Counted from the stretch's first letter, positions 18,758 to 28,174 are shown. The stretch is DNA of 64,000 nucleotides from Vibrio stylophorae (GCF_921293875.1 NZ_CAKLDI010000001.1:960475-1024474); one strand, 5' to 3'. Numbers and translations are program-made. Notes: a model not told the origin generated them from the letters alone.

Positions 18758-20599
18758 TTAAGAATCGCTGGGTTGGCGATAAAAACGTTTCAGCTCAGCC
18801 ATCACTTGTGATAACACCGAGAGTGGCGCTTTATCATTGATTGGCTGGTACTCGGCATCAAATAGGTTGTGATTGCCAAACTTATCGACCACTGTAGTGC
18901 GATGCGGCTCAATGACCACCACATCTCGACTATCCCCAGCAATCAGCCAGCGACGCGCGTTGTCACTATCTAGTAGGTTGAGCCCGCTGCTATACACTTT
19001 CGCCGGTGTGGCGATATGTAATAGCTCTTCCATTAAAGTTGGCACGATGTCCAAGTGTGATGTCGGACGTTCTACAACTAAGGGTGCATGGCCGGGAAGG
19101 TGCATAACCAGTGGTACTTGAATCTGGTAACGACTGTAGTTGCTGTTTGCGCCCCAGCTATTGGTTCCCGTCTCATTAAACTCAAGACCATGGTCTGAGG
19201 TGATAATCACTAAGGTGTTTTCAAGCTGGTTAGAGGCACGCAGTTGCGCCAATACTTGCGCAATATAACCGTCTGCGCGGTATGCCGCTGCGCGATAATG
19301 ATTGAGCAAGGTTGCTTCTGGATGGTTTTGCACCTTCGCTTGCGCAGCATCAGTTTGGCTAAATGGTGTATTGGCCGCTGGCTTGTTTTCATAATCAAGC
19401 ACAGAGGTTAGCTCTAAATAACTAAACCAAGGTGAACTTTGTGTCTTTTCCCACGCTATCCAAGCTTGTGTGGCTTTTGCATCATCATAGGCGGTTGCCG
19501 TTTGCGCGAGCACTTCTGGGCGATTAAAGATCGCTTGATAGTAAAGTGGCTCAGCAAATTGATTGCCGCTAAAAAGTCCAAAGTGGTATTGGCGCTTGGT
19601 CAGGGTATCGACAAGTAGCGGTTTGGCACCATCTTGGCGCACGCTATCAACATAGTTGCCTGGCAGGCCATAGAACAAACCAAAGAGGCCGACCATGGTG
19701 TCATTGCTGGCACTGTGGTGCTTGGTGAAATTGAGATTTTGTGCGGCAAAAGCGGTGGTATTTGGCATGGTTTCATGGTTGAGCATATCACTGCGCAGAC
19801 CATTGACCATGATGATCAATAAATTTTGCTCGCTGCCTTGATCGCGAAATGTGACCGCTTCCAAGGGGTAGTTGATCAAATGGTTTTCAAGCTCGCCTTG
19901 TTCCGCTCGTTTTTTAGCGTAGCTGGCGCGATCCAGTAAACCATGGCGCTCCATAAATGATTTGGCCGTCATTGGATAGGAGAGCGGGAAATTTGATTTT
20001 TGCACGGTAATTGGGCGGTACAAATTGGCGTCCGCCCAAATATGAATCAGGTGGCTGCTGATAAAGCAAAGGCCAAAGACCATTGCTAGCGTGCCGCCAA
20101 TATTTTTACGCGCTAATTTGCGTTGCTTACGCCAGGTCCATTCTGCCAACGCGAGCTCAAGCAAAAAGAAAATAGGCATCACAGTGAACAGATATTGCCA
20201 TGTGGCATTGCTGTCACTTTTCTCGCCGCTGAGTAGTAATTCCCAAACCAGCGGACTTAAATGAAGTTGATGCTGTTCGTAGGCTTGCGTATCAAGAAGC
20301 AGTAAGGTCATTCCCACCGTACTAAATAGCACGGCAAATAGACGCAATGCCCGCTGCGATGGCAGGAGAAAGGTCAGTGGGAAAAGAACCAGTAAATAAA
20401 GCGCAAAGACTAAAAAGCTAAAATGGCCGATCCAGCTTAGCCCAAGGTAAAACTGTCCCAATAGGGTCGCTGGCCACTCGGATTCGGTGATATAGCGGGT
20501 CCCCAGCAACATCGCTGCGATAATATTGAAAAAGGCAAACCAATGCCCCCAACCAATCAGTTGCGATACTTTCTCGCGATATGTATGTCCGTTTACCAT
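18758..20599 (-). CDS. yejM: Inner membrane sulfatase-like regulator YejM (PbgA/LapC)
   Basis: Inner membrane protein with five N-terminal membrane helices and a periplasmic alkaline-phosphatase/sulfatase-fold domain. In E. coli it binds LPS and restrains LapB-FtsH degradation of LpxC, so it sets LPS synthesis. The 613-residue protein begins MVNGHTYREKVSQLIGWGHWF, close to E. coli YejM. The sulfatase-like domain (about 245-560) shows NLLIIMVNGLRSDM, TKHHSASNDT and TSDHGLEFNETGTNSWG. A GTG start seven codons upstream (20620) is possible; ATG 20599 is preferred by similarity. It follows yejL closely. The LapB partner is also in this window (40390-41559). Confidence 0.93.
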   Translation of the reverse strand: MVNGHTYREKVSQLIGWGHWFAFFNIIAAMLLGTRYITESEWPATLLGQFYLGLSWIGHFSFLVFALYLLVLFPLTFLLPSQRALRLFAVLFSTVGMTLLLLDTQAYEQHQLHLSPLVWELLLSGEKSDSNATWQYLFTVMPIFFLLELALAEWTWRKQRKLARKNIGGTLAMVFGLCFISSHLIHIWADANLYRPITVQKSNFPLSYPMTAKSFMERHGLLDRASYAKKRAEQGELENHLINYPLEAVTFRDQGSEQNLLIIMVNGLRSDMLNHETMPNTTAFAAQNLNFTKHHSASNDTMVGLFGLFYGLPGNYVDSVRQDGAKPLLVDTLTKRQYHFGLFSGNQFAEPLYYQAIFNRPEVLAQTATAYDDAKATQAWIAWEKTQSSPWFSYLELTSVLDYENKPAANTPFSQTDAAQAKVQNHPEATLLNHYRAAAYRADGYIAQVLAQLRASNQLENTLVIITSDHGLEFNETGTNSWGANSNYSRYQIQVPLVMHLPGHAPLVVERPTSHLDIVPTLMEELLHIATPAKVYSSGLNLLDSDNARRWLIAGDSRDVVVIEPHRTTVVDKFGNHNLFDAEYQPINDKAPLSVLSQVMAELKRFYRQPSDS

Positions 20600-20644
20600 A
20601 GGTAGCTTGTCTTTAGTCACTGTTCGGCCGAAAAATACGCAGGA

Positions 20645-20872
20645 TTAGTGAGTTGGTTTCTCATCAATGGAGCGCATTAATGCTTGCGCGAATTTTTCTG
20701 CAATGGCTTTACGTTGGCTCAATGGTACATTGCAATTGATCAAATTCGTAGCGATATTGCCCAAACACATCAAAGATAATTCAGTTGAAGCTTCATTTTT
20801 TTCAAGGGCTTGGACAAGGTCACTTAGGATTTGTTCAACTTTTTCATCGCTGAACTTAGAAGTAATTGGCAT
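20645..20872 (-). CDS. yejL: YejL family protein (DUF1414)
   Basis: A small 75-residue helical protein of unknown function. It recurs as the gene before yejM in gammaproteobacteria and is divergent from yejK. Features include MPITSKFSDEKVEQILSDLV at the N terminus and the NVPLSQRKAIAEKFAQAL segment near the C terminus. It is probably co-transcribed with yejM; the gap is 45 bases to the chosen yejM ATG. Confidence 0.92.
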   Translation of the reverse strand: MPITSKFSDEKVEQILSDLVQALEKNEASTELSLMCLGNIATNLINCNVPLSQRKAIAEKFAQALMRSIDEKPTH

Positions 20873-20948
20873 AGTTGTAATGGTTCACTAATCAACAAAG
20901 CGGCTTATAATACCTTACACTTTAGCCCGATAGGTAATTTTTTCCGCC

Positions 20949-21962
20949 ATGAGTCTTGAGCTTTCTAACCTGATCCTTCATCAAATCACTAAAAATAGTG
21001 ATGAAACATTTTCTGTGGTTCGTCGTAACAACCCTCTTAACCTTGATGATTCAAGCCAGCACTTTGTGGCTGAACTGCATCGCGTTTATAGCGCCAAGGC
21101 TGGGAAAGGGTTTGCTGGATTTAAAACGGAGAGCGCCTGCCAGCAGTGGTTGGGACAGTTACTGAAAAATGAACTGCCATTTTACGATTTTTCGGTGCAA
21201 TGCGCTGAGCGCCTGTATCAAGAGCTCAGTAAATATCCTTTTGCACAAGCGGGTATTTTGGTTTTAGCGCAATATCGTTCTTTGGCGACGGATTATCTCT
21301 TTATTGGTCTTTTAAACCGCTGTGATAGTTTGAAGGTCACTGACGATTTGGATATCCATAACAGCGATTATTTAGATGTGGCAAAAATGGATATTGCCGC
21401 ACGCATCGATCTTTCTAGCTGGCAAACAGAGCCAGAATCCAACCGTTATCTGACCTTTATTAAAGGTCGAGTGGGTCGCAAAGTGGGTGATTTCTTCCTT
21501 GATTTTCTTGAGGCGGAAAACGGCATGGATACCAAAGTGCAAAACCAAGTGTTACTGCAAGCGGTGGAAGATTTTTGTACCGATGCACGCATTGAGTCCA
21601 ATGAGCGACAAGATGTGCGCAAACAAGTGTATGAATACTGCAATGGCCAACTCAAAGCAGGCGAAGAGGTGGATCTCAAAGAGCTATCAGATAGCCTGCC
21701 AGATTCTCCTGAAGGCAGTGATTTTGCACAGTTTACCGCTGCGCAAGGTTATGAGTTGGAAGAGAGTTTTCCAGCCGATCGCTCAACCATTCGCAAATTA
21801 ACTAAATTTGTCGGTGCTGGCGGTGGTATCTCTATTAACTTTGATAGCATGCTGCTTGGCGATCGTATCTTTTATGATCCAAAAACCGACACCCTAACCA
21901 TTCAAGGGACACCACCAAATTTGCGCGATCAGCTTCAGCGCCGCCAAAATTTGGATGACTAG
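20949..21962 (+). CDS. yejK: Nucleoid-associated protein NdpA (YejK)
   Basis: A 337-residue member of the NdpA/YejK family, found on the bacterial nucleoid; its molecular role is poorly defined. The start MSLELSNLILHQ matches the family N terminus and length. It lies divergent from yejL with a 76-base promoter interval and ends at a terminator, the usual yejK/yejLM arrangement. Confidence 0.93.
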   Translation: MSLELSNLILHQITKNSDETFSVVRRNNPLNLDDSSQHFVAELHRVYSAKAGKGFAGFKTESACQQWLGQLLKNELPFYDFSVQCAERLYQELSKYPFAQAGILVLAQYRSLATDYLFIGLLNRCDSLKVTDDLDIHNSDYLDVAKMDIAARIDLSSWQTEPESNRYLTFIKGRVGRKVGDFFLDFLEAENGMDTKVQNQVLLQAVEDFCTDARIESNERQDVRKQVYEYCNGQLKAGEEVDLKELSDSLPDSPEGSDFAQFTAAQGYELEESFPADRSTIRKLTKFVGAGGGISINFDSMLLGDRIFYDPKTDTLTIQGTPPNLRDQLQRRQNLDD

Positions 21963-21993
21963 GTCGTTTGAATGATGCGACCTTGTCGCACAG

Positions 21994-22021
21994 AAAATGC
22001 CACCGCTTAGGTGGCATTTTT
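21994..22021 (+). terminator. Terminator after yejK
   Basis: AAAATGCCACC-GCTTA-GGTGGCATTTTT hairpin. Confidence 0.9.
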
Positions 22022-22095
22022 GTCTTCGCCATTTTGTATCTGCCTTGGTTTTCAACTAACTTCGAAAAGAGAAATCACAGGAGTTAGGGACGACT

Positions 22096-23583
22096 ATGGC
22101 TGCACACGAACAACCTTCATCGGACACTTTGACCATCAGCAGTCATCGTAAGCGTTCTTGGCGACAAAGGCTGACCTTGCTATTGGCCCTAGTTGCGCTC
22201 TGTGCTGCGCTAGCTATCACCGCACTATATCTTTATCGCGCCAAGCAGTATCAGGGCATGATTGATCTGTTATCGCCCATGCAAAGCCAAAGTGATGCGC
22301 TCTATTTTAGTTTGTCGCGCACCGTGGTTCGCGGTGATTTGGCCCTTGCCAATCTGGCAACATCAACTTTGGCATTTCGCCAGCAAGCGCTCGCCCTGAC
22401 TCAGCTGGGACTTTCGAATGAGCAGCGATTACCCGGGCTACAAAGCGCAGCGGTATCTGCCAATTTACTGGTCGATCAGGCCGACAATCTTTATGCTAAT
22501 TTTGTCGCGCATCACAATATGGCTGTGTTATTGCAACGTGCTATGCAGCAACCTATATCCGCACGCTTGATGGATGAATATCTGCATTTTGCATCCTTGC
22601 TGTTATTTGCACAGATAGATGGCGATCATCGCGATATCCTTCAATATTTTTCTCAGCTTGAGCAGCGAAGTGCACTTTGGTCAGCAGAAGAGCGCCAACA
22701 GATTCAAGCCTTAGTACAGCAAATTTCCCCTTTGGTTGCGCGCAAAAAAGTCTATCAAGCCATGACCAATGCGCTGTTTGAAAATCATTTTATGGGCGAG
22801 CTCAGAGCATTAATTTTGTCGGCTTACGATCGTCGTAATCAAGCGGTGATGCGAGCAAGTCTTGCCGGATTAATTGCGATATTTGCACTTTGGGGGGCGA
22901 TGGCTTTGCGCCGTTCATCTGCATCTCGTCATACCGCTTCATCGCAGGGCTGCGCCGCGCCAGTCATAAGACAAGGTGATGATGCGCCTCAATCAGTCAA
23001 TGACGCGGAGCCAACAGCAAAACCAACTAAGGCGGATTCAAATCGCCATGGAGCTAGCGTTTGCACAGCACAAACACCTAAACATTCATCGCCAATATCG
23101 TCGCAAACATCGCCGCATGAATCGCCGAATCATTTACCTTCCTCGCAAGCTGATATGCAGCAAACTGCGGCCTCAAAATCTGACCTGGCACAAGCGGATG
23201 CAGCGTCAGCGTATAGGTCGCAAACGCAGGCTCCCTTTGGTTTGCAGTATATGATGAGCTGTTTTGATGATGATATAGCGTCGGTGAATATGTTATTGCG
23301 TATTTTTGCGACAGATCATCGTGAAGATATGACAAAAATTGAGCAGCTTTTAGCCAAGCAGCAGTGGGAAGAGGCGCAGCGCTGTGCCCATAGCCTAAAA
23401 GGCGTTGCTGGAAGCTTGGCTGCGGAATCTTTGAAAGCGGCTGCAGCGCAGGTCGAACAAAGTTTACGACAGCAAGAGCCACCCAGTGCCATTTTACTTG
23501 ATGCGCTGAGTGCGGCACTGCAAGATACCATTCAGGCGGTTGATCAGCACCTTGCCATGCAACCTGAGGTGTCAGCTGAATGA
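22096..23583 (+). CDS. Membrane-anchored HPt phosphotransfer protein
   Basis: A 495-residue protein with an N-terminal membrane segment (about 23-45), a helical periplasmic region (about 46-250), a second membrane segment (about 255-272), a Ser/Thr/Gln/Pro-rich linker and a C-terminal HPt domain (about 385-490). The phosphorylatable histidine is His432 in HSLKG. The stop overlaps the start of the next gene, a hybrid kinase, by the ATGA arrangement. The two proteins therefore probably form one phosphorelay in which this one takes phosphate from the kinase receiver (inference). No DNA-binding or effector response regulator lies nearby. The ribosome binding site region is AGGAGTTAGG, about 10 bases upstream. 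Confidence 0.85.
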   Translation: MAAHEQPSSDTLTISSHRKRSWRQRLTLLLALVALCAALAITALYLYRAKQYQGMIDLLSPMQSQSDALYFSLSRTVVRGDLALANLATSTLAFRQQALALTQLGLSNEQRLPGLQSAAVSANLLVDQADNLYANFVAHHNMAVLLQRAMQQPISARLMDEYLHFASLLLFAQIDGDHRDILQYFSQLEQRSALWSAEERQQIQALVQQISPLVARKKVYQAMTNALFENHFMGELRALILSAYDRRNQAVMRASLAGLIAIFALWGAMALRRSSASRHTASSQGCAAPVIRQGDDAPQSVNDAEPTAKPTKADSNRHGASVCTAQTPKHSSPISSQTSPHESPNHLPSSQADMQQTAASKSDLAQADAASAYRSQTQAPFGLQYMMSCFDDDIASVNMLLRIFATDHREDMTKIEQLLAKQQWEEAQRCAHSLKGVAGSLAAESLKAAAAQVEQSLRQQEPPSAILLDALSAALQDTIQAVDQHLAMQPEVSAE

Positions 23584-26168
23584 GTCGCCGTTCCATTCCT
23601 ATTACGCAGTCATTAAGTGTTCGTGGGTTAGTACTGCTATTGGCATTGCTGGCCACCATGACGCTAGCGATTATGCTGGTGCTCAATACCACAGGTCGTG
23701 ATTTGGCAATACAAGGTGCGGCCAAGCAGGCTGAGGCCAACGCCCGTGTGGTCTCAAAAGAGTTGGGGCAGCTGACCGAGAATATTGAAGGTATTGCCAT
23801 TGGTATCGCCGAGCTTGCAGCAAATGCGGTGGGGGATGAGAGCTTGATGGTTTATGTGCCAGCCATGCTCAATCATCCTCAGCAGCAACAATTAATTGCG
23901 GGCGGCGGGATTTGGCCTGAGCCTCATGTGGTCAATCGAAATCGAAGTCGAGCTAGTTTATTTTGGGCACGCGATCGCAGTGGCCGACTGCAATTTAATG
24001 CAGCTTATAACCGAATGGATACGCCTGCCTATCATCATGCGGCTTGGTATGTGCCGGGTCGCTGGTTGTCGCAGGGGGAGGCGCATTGGTCGCAGTCCTA
24101 TGTGGATCCGGTCACCCAAGAGCCCATGGTTACTTGCACCATGCCCTATTATGTGGATGGTCAGTTTGCAGGGGTGGTGACCATTGATGTGATGCTCAAA
24201 GGGCTTGAGCGTTATCTTGCGAATAAAGGGAAAACTATTGGTGGCTATTTTATATTGCTTGATCGCGCAGGCCATTTTGTGTCCTATCCCAAAGAGAGCG
24301 GTGAATTTACGCAGTTAGCATCACTCACCCAAACTCAAGCCCAATCAACGGCAGCACCTTTATCTAAAACATCGCTCACGGGAACGCCAGCGCAGTCAGT
24401 GGCGATTGCGCCAGTGGCGGTGGCTGAGCTTGCTAAAATTTCGCCTGATTATGCGCCTTTGGCACTTAAAGTGATGGAAGCGATTGAGCGCGCGCAGCTT
24501 TTAGTGAAAGAGGACAAGCGGCTCAACGCTGTGGCGATGCAGCTGGTGGCGCAATCGCGTGATTTAGATTTAGCTTCTGCGTTAATCACAGTGGCAACCA
24601 TGCCGATGACGGCACAATCAATCTCTGGTTTGCATGACTTTGATTTGTGGCTTGAGCGAGATCCCATCTGGCAGGGGAGTAGTTATCTTGCTGGCTTGGT
24701 GATCCAAGGCACTGATTGGATTTTACTCTTTTCCATGCCCAAATCAGAAATGTTGGCGCAAGCCTTTGTGTTGGAGTCGCAACTATTGTGGGTTTTGTTG
24801 CCAGTCGCGTTATTTATTTTGTTTTTAAGCTATGCCGGTATTCACTATCAGTTGGTATCACCGCTGATTAAGCTGCGGCGAGAGTTAAATCAAAATAAAC
24901 ATACTGGGGAGTTTCAGCCGCTGACTATTTACCATCAAGATGAACTTGGGGTACTGGTCTCTGAATTTAATCATCGCAGTCGTTCGCTGCAAAAAGCGCA
25001 AAAACAAGCGCAGGCCGCCGCAGAGGCGAAGCAATTATTTATGGCCAATATGAGCCATGAAATACGCACGCCGATGAATGGCATTATTGGCGCGGCCAAT
25101 TTATTAAAAGATGGACGCTTAAGCGAGGAAGACAAAAAACTGGTTCATGTGATTGATCGCAGCGCGAATACCCTGCTGCTGCTGATCAATGACATTCTTG
25201 ATTTTAGTAAGCTCGAATCCAACCATATTGTGCTGGAAAATAATTCGCTCGATTTTGAAGATTTATGCCAACATATTTTTTCTTTGGTGACTCCCGTGCC
25301 ATTGCTGGAAGGGGAAGCGCCGGCGGTCGATTATCAATTTATCTATCAGACAGGGACGCCTAAACGTATCTTTGGCGATGCGCTGCGCCTACAGCAAGTG
25401 ATCACCAACTTACTGGGTAATGCGGTGAAATTTACCAGTTCAGGTAAGGTGGTGCTGACGATTTCAGCGCAGTTACAGGATGATGAATACGCCAATTTCA
25501 CCATCCAAGTTGCTGATAGTGGTATTGGCATTGCACAACATCAAATCGATGCCATTTTCGATAAATTCTCACAAGCCGATGCCAGCACCAGCCGTAAATA
25601 TGGCGGTACGGGTTTAGGGTTGGCGATCACCAAGCAATTGGTGGCATTGATGCGTGGTGATATTTCGGTATTTAGCCAGTATGGCGTGGGATCTTGTTTT
25701 ACCGTGACGTTACCGTTGAAGCTCGATTTGGCTTATGCGCAGCGCCAAGGCCCTGCAATCAACAAAGTCGCAAGTCCATTTCAGCGGCGTCATTGTCTAT
25801 TGGTGGAAGATAGCCAAGTGAATTTGATGCTGGCGCGAAAGTTACTGGAAAAAATGGGCTTTGAAGTTAGCGTAGCGCTTGATGGTCAAGCCGCTTGTGA
25901 CAGCGCGCAGCTACAACGCTTTGATATTATCTATATGGATATGCAGATGCCGGTGATGGATGGTTTAACAGCGACCCATCAGATTCGCCAGCAACAAGGG
26001 CCAAATCAGTACACGCCGATTGTCGCCATGACCGCCAATGTGATGGCCAGTGATGTTGAGCGTTGTTTACAAGCGGGAATGCAAGGGCATATTAGTAAGC
26101 CCGTTATTGAACAAGAAGTGTTCGATGTGACGCAAGAATTGCTCAACCCGATGCATAGCAGTGTTTAA
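23580..26168 (+). CDS. Hybrid sensor histidine kinase with periplasmic sensor domain
   Basis: An 862-residue hybrid kinase. Order: membrane segment about 15-35; periplasmic double-Cache-like sensor about 40-390 (GGGIWPEPHV and a YYVDGQFAGVVTIDV segment); membrane segment about 397-418; HAMP-like linker. Then HisKA with the phospho-acceptor His493 in MSHEIRTPMNG, HATPase_c with the GTGLGLAI G box, and a C-terminal receiver with phospho-acceptor Asp787 in YMDMQMPVMDG. The ligand is unknown; Cache sensors often bind small organic molecules. The ATG overlaps the TGA of the HPt gene, indicating translational coupling. Confidence 0.92.
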   Translation: MSRRSIPITQSLSVRGLVLLLALLATMTLAIMLVLNTTGRDLAIQGAAKQAEANARVVSKELGQLTENIEGIAIGIAELAANAVGDESLMVYVPAMLNHPQQQQLIAGGGIWPEPHVVNRNRSRASLFWARDRSGRLQFNAAYNRMDTPAYHHAAWYVPGRWLSQGEAHWSQSYVDPVTQEPMVTCTMPYYVDGQFAGVVTIDVMLKGLERYLANKGKTIGGYFILLDRAGHFVSYPKESGEFTQLASLTQTQAQSTAAPLSKTSLTGTPAQSVAIAPVAVAELAKISPDYAPLALKVMEAIERAQLLVKEDKRLNAVAMQLVAQSRDLDLASALITVATMPMTAQSISGLHDFDLWLERDPIWQGSSYLAGLVIQGTDWILLFSMPKSEMLAQAFVLESQLLWVLLPVALFILFLSYAGIHYQLVSPLIKLRRELNQNKHTGEFQPLTIYHQDELGVLVSEFNHRSRSLQKAQKQAQAAAEAKQLFMANMSHEIRTPMNGIIGAANLLKDGRLSEEDKKLVHVIDRSANTLLLLINDILDFSKLESNHIVLENNSLDFEDLCQHIFSLVTPVPLLEGEAPAVDYQFIYQTGTPKRIFGDALRLQQVITNLLGNAVKFTSSGKVVLTISAQLQDDEYANFTIQVADSGIGIAQHQIDAIFDKFSQADASTSRKYGGTGLGLAITKQLVALMRGDISVFSQYGVGSCFTVTLPLKLDLAYAQRQGPAINKVASPFQRRHCLLVEDSQVNLMLARKLLEKMGFEVSVALDGQAACDSAQLQRFDIIYMDMQMPVMDGLTATHQIRQQQGPNQYTPIVAMTANVMASDVERCLQAGMQGHISKPVIEQEVFDVTQELLNPMHSSV

Positions 26169-26222
26169 AAATTTGATCTGTGTCATAGGAATTGGCTGAG
26201 AAGTAACGATAATGAGCCGCCT

Positions 26223-26624
26223 ATGTGTGTTGTAAATACAGATTCCGCTCGATTGCGACGAGAGCGGAAGACCATAGACACTATGGTTCGCTTCTATTGT
26301 CATTCGTTGCACCGGAGTGGTTCATTGTGCCCTGATTGTGAAAGCCACTTGGCTTATGCAATGGCGCGTTTGGACCAATGTCGATTAGGTGATCAAAAAC
26401 CAACATGTGGCCGCTGTGCGGTGAGTTGCTATCAAGCTGCAAATCGATTGGCAATTCAACATATCATTCGCTGGGCAATGCCCCGCTTGGCTTGGCGCTA
26501 CCCATGGCTCTATCTCAGCGCAAAATGGGATGAATTTAGCTCTAGCCAATCCAAATATTGCGGAAAAGGTCATGCCACCGGCATGGACAAAGTCTCCTAT
26601 AAGCAGGGCTCTGTCACTAGATAA
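26223..26624 (+). CDS. YgbA-type Cys-rich protein (nitrous oxide-stimulated promoter family)
   Basis: A 133-residue protein of the family named after the E. coli ygbA promoter response to nitrogen oxides. The conserved block RLRRERKTIDTMVRFYC, then CPDC, then CGRCAVSCY and YPWLYLSAKWDEF is clear. The cysteine spacing suggests metal or Fe-S binding; molecular function is unknown. The ATG at 26223 lacks a strong ribosome binding site. It lies 54 bases after the hybrid kinase on the same strand and before a terminator, so it may be read from the kinase transcript. Confidence 0.82.
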   Translation: MCVVNTDSARLRRERKTIDTMVRFYCHSLHRSGSLCPDCESHLAYAMARLDQCRLGDQKPTCGRCAVSCYQAANRLAIQHIIRWAMPRLAWRYPWLYLSAKWDEFSSSQSKYCGKGHATGMDKVSYKQGSVTR

Positions 26625-26640
26625 AAACACGAGATAATAA

Positions 26641-26668
26641 AAAAAGAAGGCGCTTGCCTTCTTTTTTA
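26641..26668. terminator. Bidirectional terminator
   Basis: AAAAAGAAGGC-GCTT-GCCTTCTTTTTT hairpin between the convergent ygbA-like gene and btuR. Confidence 0.9.
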
Positions 26669-26694
26669 TGGTTGTTTTTTACGGTGTTGCATGA

Positions 26695-27297
26695 TTACCA
26701 ATCAATGCCTTGCCGTGCTTTTAATCCGGCTTCAAACCCATGTTTGACATTTTTCACCTCAGAGACGGTATCTGCTATCTCCAGTAGTCGGCGATGACAG
26801 GCGCGACCTGTGATCACCACGGATTGATGTGCTGGGCGTTGGCTTAGCGCTTGGCACAGTTCCTCAAGGTCGATATAGCCAAAATTGACCATATAGGTCA
26901 TCTCATCAAGTAGCACTACATCAATGCTTTCATCGGTGAGCAGCTGTTTACAATTCTGCCAAACGACTTGCGCAGCTTGGGTATCACTGTCTTTATTTTG
27001 CGTTTCCCAAGTAAAACCCGTGGCCATGACATAAAAAGGCACACCATGTTGGCTAAGTAAATTGCGTTCACCGCAGGCCCAGTTTCCTTTAATAAACTGA
27101 GCGACCGCGCAGCGTTGGCCATGACCCGTAGCGCGGGTGATCACGCCAAATCCCGCGGTGCTTTTGCCTTTACCATTACCAGTGATCACCAAAATTTGGC
27201 CGCGCTCAATGTTGGCCTGATCGATACGCGCGTCAACTTGCGCTTTGATTTTTTGTTGTCGCTGCTGATAGCGATCTTCCTTGCTGTGCTCAGTCAT
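26695..27297 (-). CDS. btuR: Corrinoid adenosyltransferase
   Basis: Transfers the adenosyl group from ATP to cob(I)alamin or cob(I)inamide to make the coenzyme form (CobO/BtuR/CobA type). The 200-residue protein has the P-loop GNGKGKST near residues 40-47, the VLLDEMTYMVNFGYI segment and the C-terminal VKHGFEAGLKARQGIDW family signature. It lies 34 bases downstream of cobS on the same strand, fitting a cobalamin salvage/assembly unit. Confidence 0.95.
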   Translation of the reverse strand: MTEHSKEDRYQQRQQKIKAQVDARIDQANIERGQILVITGNGKGKSTAGFGVITRATGHGQRCAVAQFIKGNWACGERNLLSQHGVPFYVMATGFTWETQNKDSDTQAAQVVWQNCKQLLTDESIDVVLLDEMTYMVNFGYIDLEELCQALSQRPAHQSVVITGRACHRRLLEIADTVSEVKNVKHGFEAGLKARQGIDW

Positions 27298-27331
27298 TTC
27301 GTTCCTTTTGCGCTGTATGTTTTGATTATTA

Positions 27332-28120
27332 TTATCCGATGAATAGGGCGGTGAGTAGCAGATAGCAGCTGACTTCGCAGACTTGCTGTACGGCGCCTAA
27401 ACAGTCACCAGTATAACCGCCGAGTTGACACATTAAAAACCAGCCACTGATTTGGCGAATCAATAGTGCCCCGCATGCGATGGCTAAGGCTGCGATATAA
27501 GGCAGTAGTAATAGTGCCAATGCAGCGGTGACGATCACGATGAGTAACTCGCGCATGCTTTGCTGCTGAGCGAGTGGTTTGACTTTGCTGGCTTGATCGA
27601 GCTGCACATAGGGGTAGCTAAAAATCAATGAAGCGGAAACTGCGCGGCTGACACAATGAATCGAAACAAGACTCAATAAGGTGAGGTTCAATTGGTGCTG
27701 TGCAAGCGTACTGAGTGCTAAATATTTTAACCCGAGAGCCAAGCTTAAACCCAGTAAACCATAGGTTCCGAGCCGAGAGTCTTTCATGATGTTGAGCTTT
27801 TGTTCCACTTGCCAGCCACCGCCGAGCCCATCACAAAGATCAGCCAAGCCATCTTCATGAAATGCGCCAGTGAGCAAGATACCAAAAGCGATACTGAGCA
27901 ATACAGCGATAGAGAGCGGAAAAACGAGCTGTGCCAGATAGAGAATCAAAGCGCATAAGGTGCCGACCAATAAGCCGACCAAGGCAAAATAGCGATTGGC
28001 TTGATTGAGTAATGTCTTTGAAAAGGGCACGGTTGTTGAAATGGGAATACGGGTAAAAAAACCGATGGCAATCAGCAGTAGTATCCACTGACGACGACAT
28101 CCACTAAGTTGGTCAGGCAC
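27332..28120 (-). CDS. cobS: Adenosylcobinamide-GDP ribazoletransferase (cobalamin synthase)
   Basis: Integral membrane enzyme that joins adenosylcobinamide-GDP with alpha-ribazole(-phosphate), the late step of B12 assembly. The 262-residue protein has about six to seven membrane segments and the family motif GAFHEDGLADLCDGLGGGW near residues 85-103. The start is GTG at 28118-28120, which lies inside the 3' arm of a perfect 10-bp hairpin whose loop holds the ribosome binding site AGGAGA. cobU, cobT and cobC are not in this window, and no cobalamin riboswitch is visible upstream. Confidence 0.93.
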   Translation of the reverse strand: MPDQLSGCRRQWILLLIAIGFFTRIPISTTVPFSKTLLNQANRYFALVGLLVGTLCALILYLAQLVFPLSIAVLLSIAFGILLTGAFHEDGLADLCDGLGGGWQVEQKLNIMKDSRLGTYGLLGLSLALGLKYLALSTLAQHQLNLTLLSLVSIHCVSRAVSASLIFSYPYVQLDQASKVKPLAQQQSMRELLIVIVTAALALLLLPYIAALAIACGALLIRQISGWFLMCQLGGYTGDCLGAVQQVCEVSCYLLLTALFIG

Positions 28121-28148
28121 AATGATCTCTCCTGGTCGATTGTGCCTG
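28114..28148 (-). promoter_or_regulatory. Hairpin over the cobS ribosome binding site and GTG start
   Basis: CAGGCACAAT (28114-28123) and its perfect complement ATTGTGCCTG (28139-28148) flank a 15-base loop. In the minus-strand mRNA the start codon GUG sits in the 3' arm and the Shine-Dalgarno AGGAGA in the loop. This geometry suggests control of translation initiation (inference). Confidence 0.55.
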
Positions 28149-28174
28149 CAGTGTACGATGCTTTACTGAGGATG

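Noticed and set aside
28121-28174. Cobalamin riboswitch upstream of cobS-btuR
   Set aside because: Only about 55 bases separate cobS from the upstream gene and no B12-box-like sequence is seen; the upstream gene leader also lacks it.
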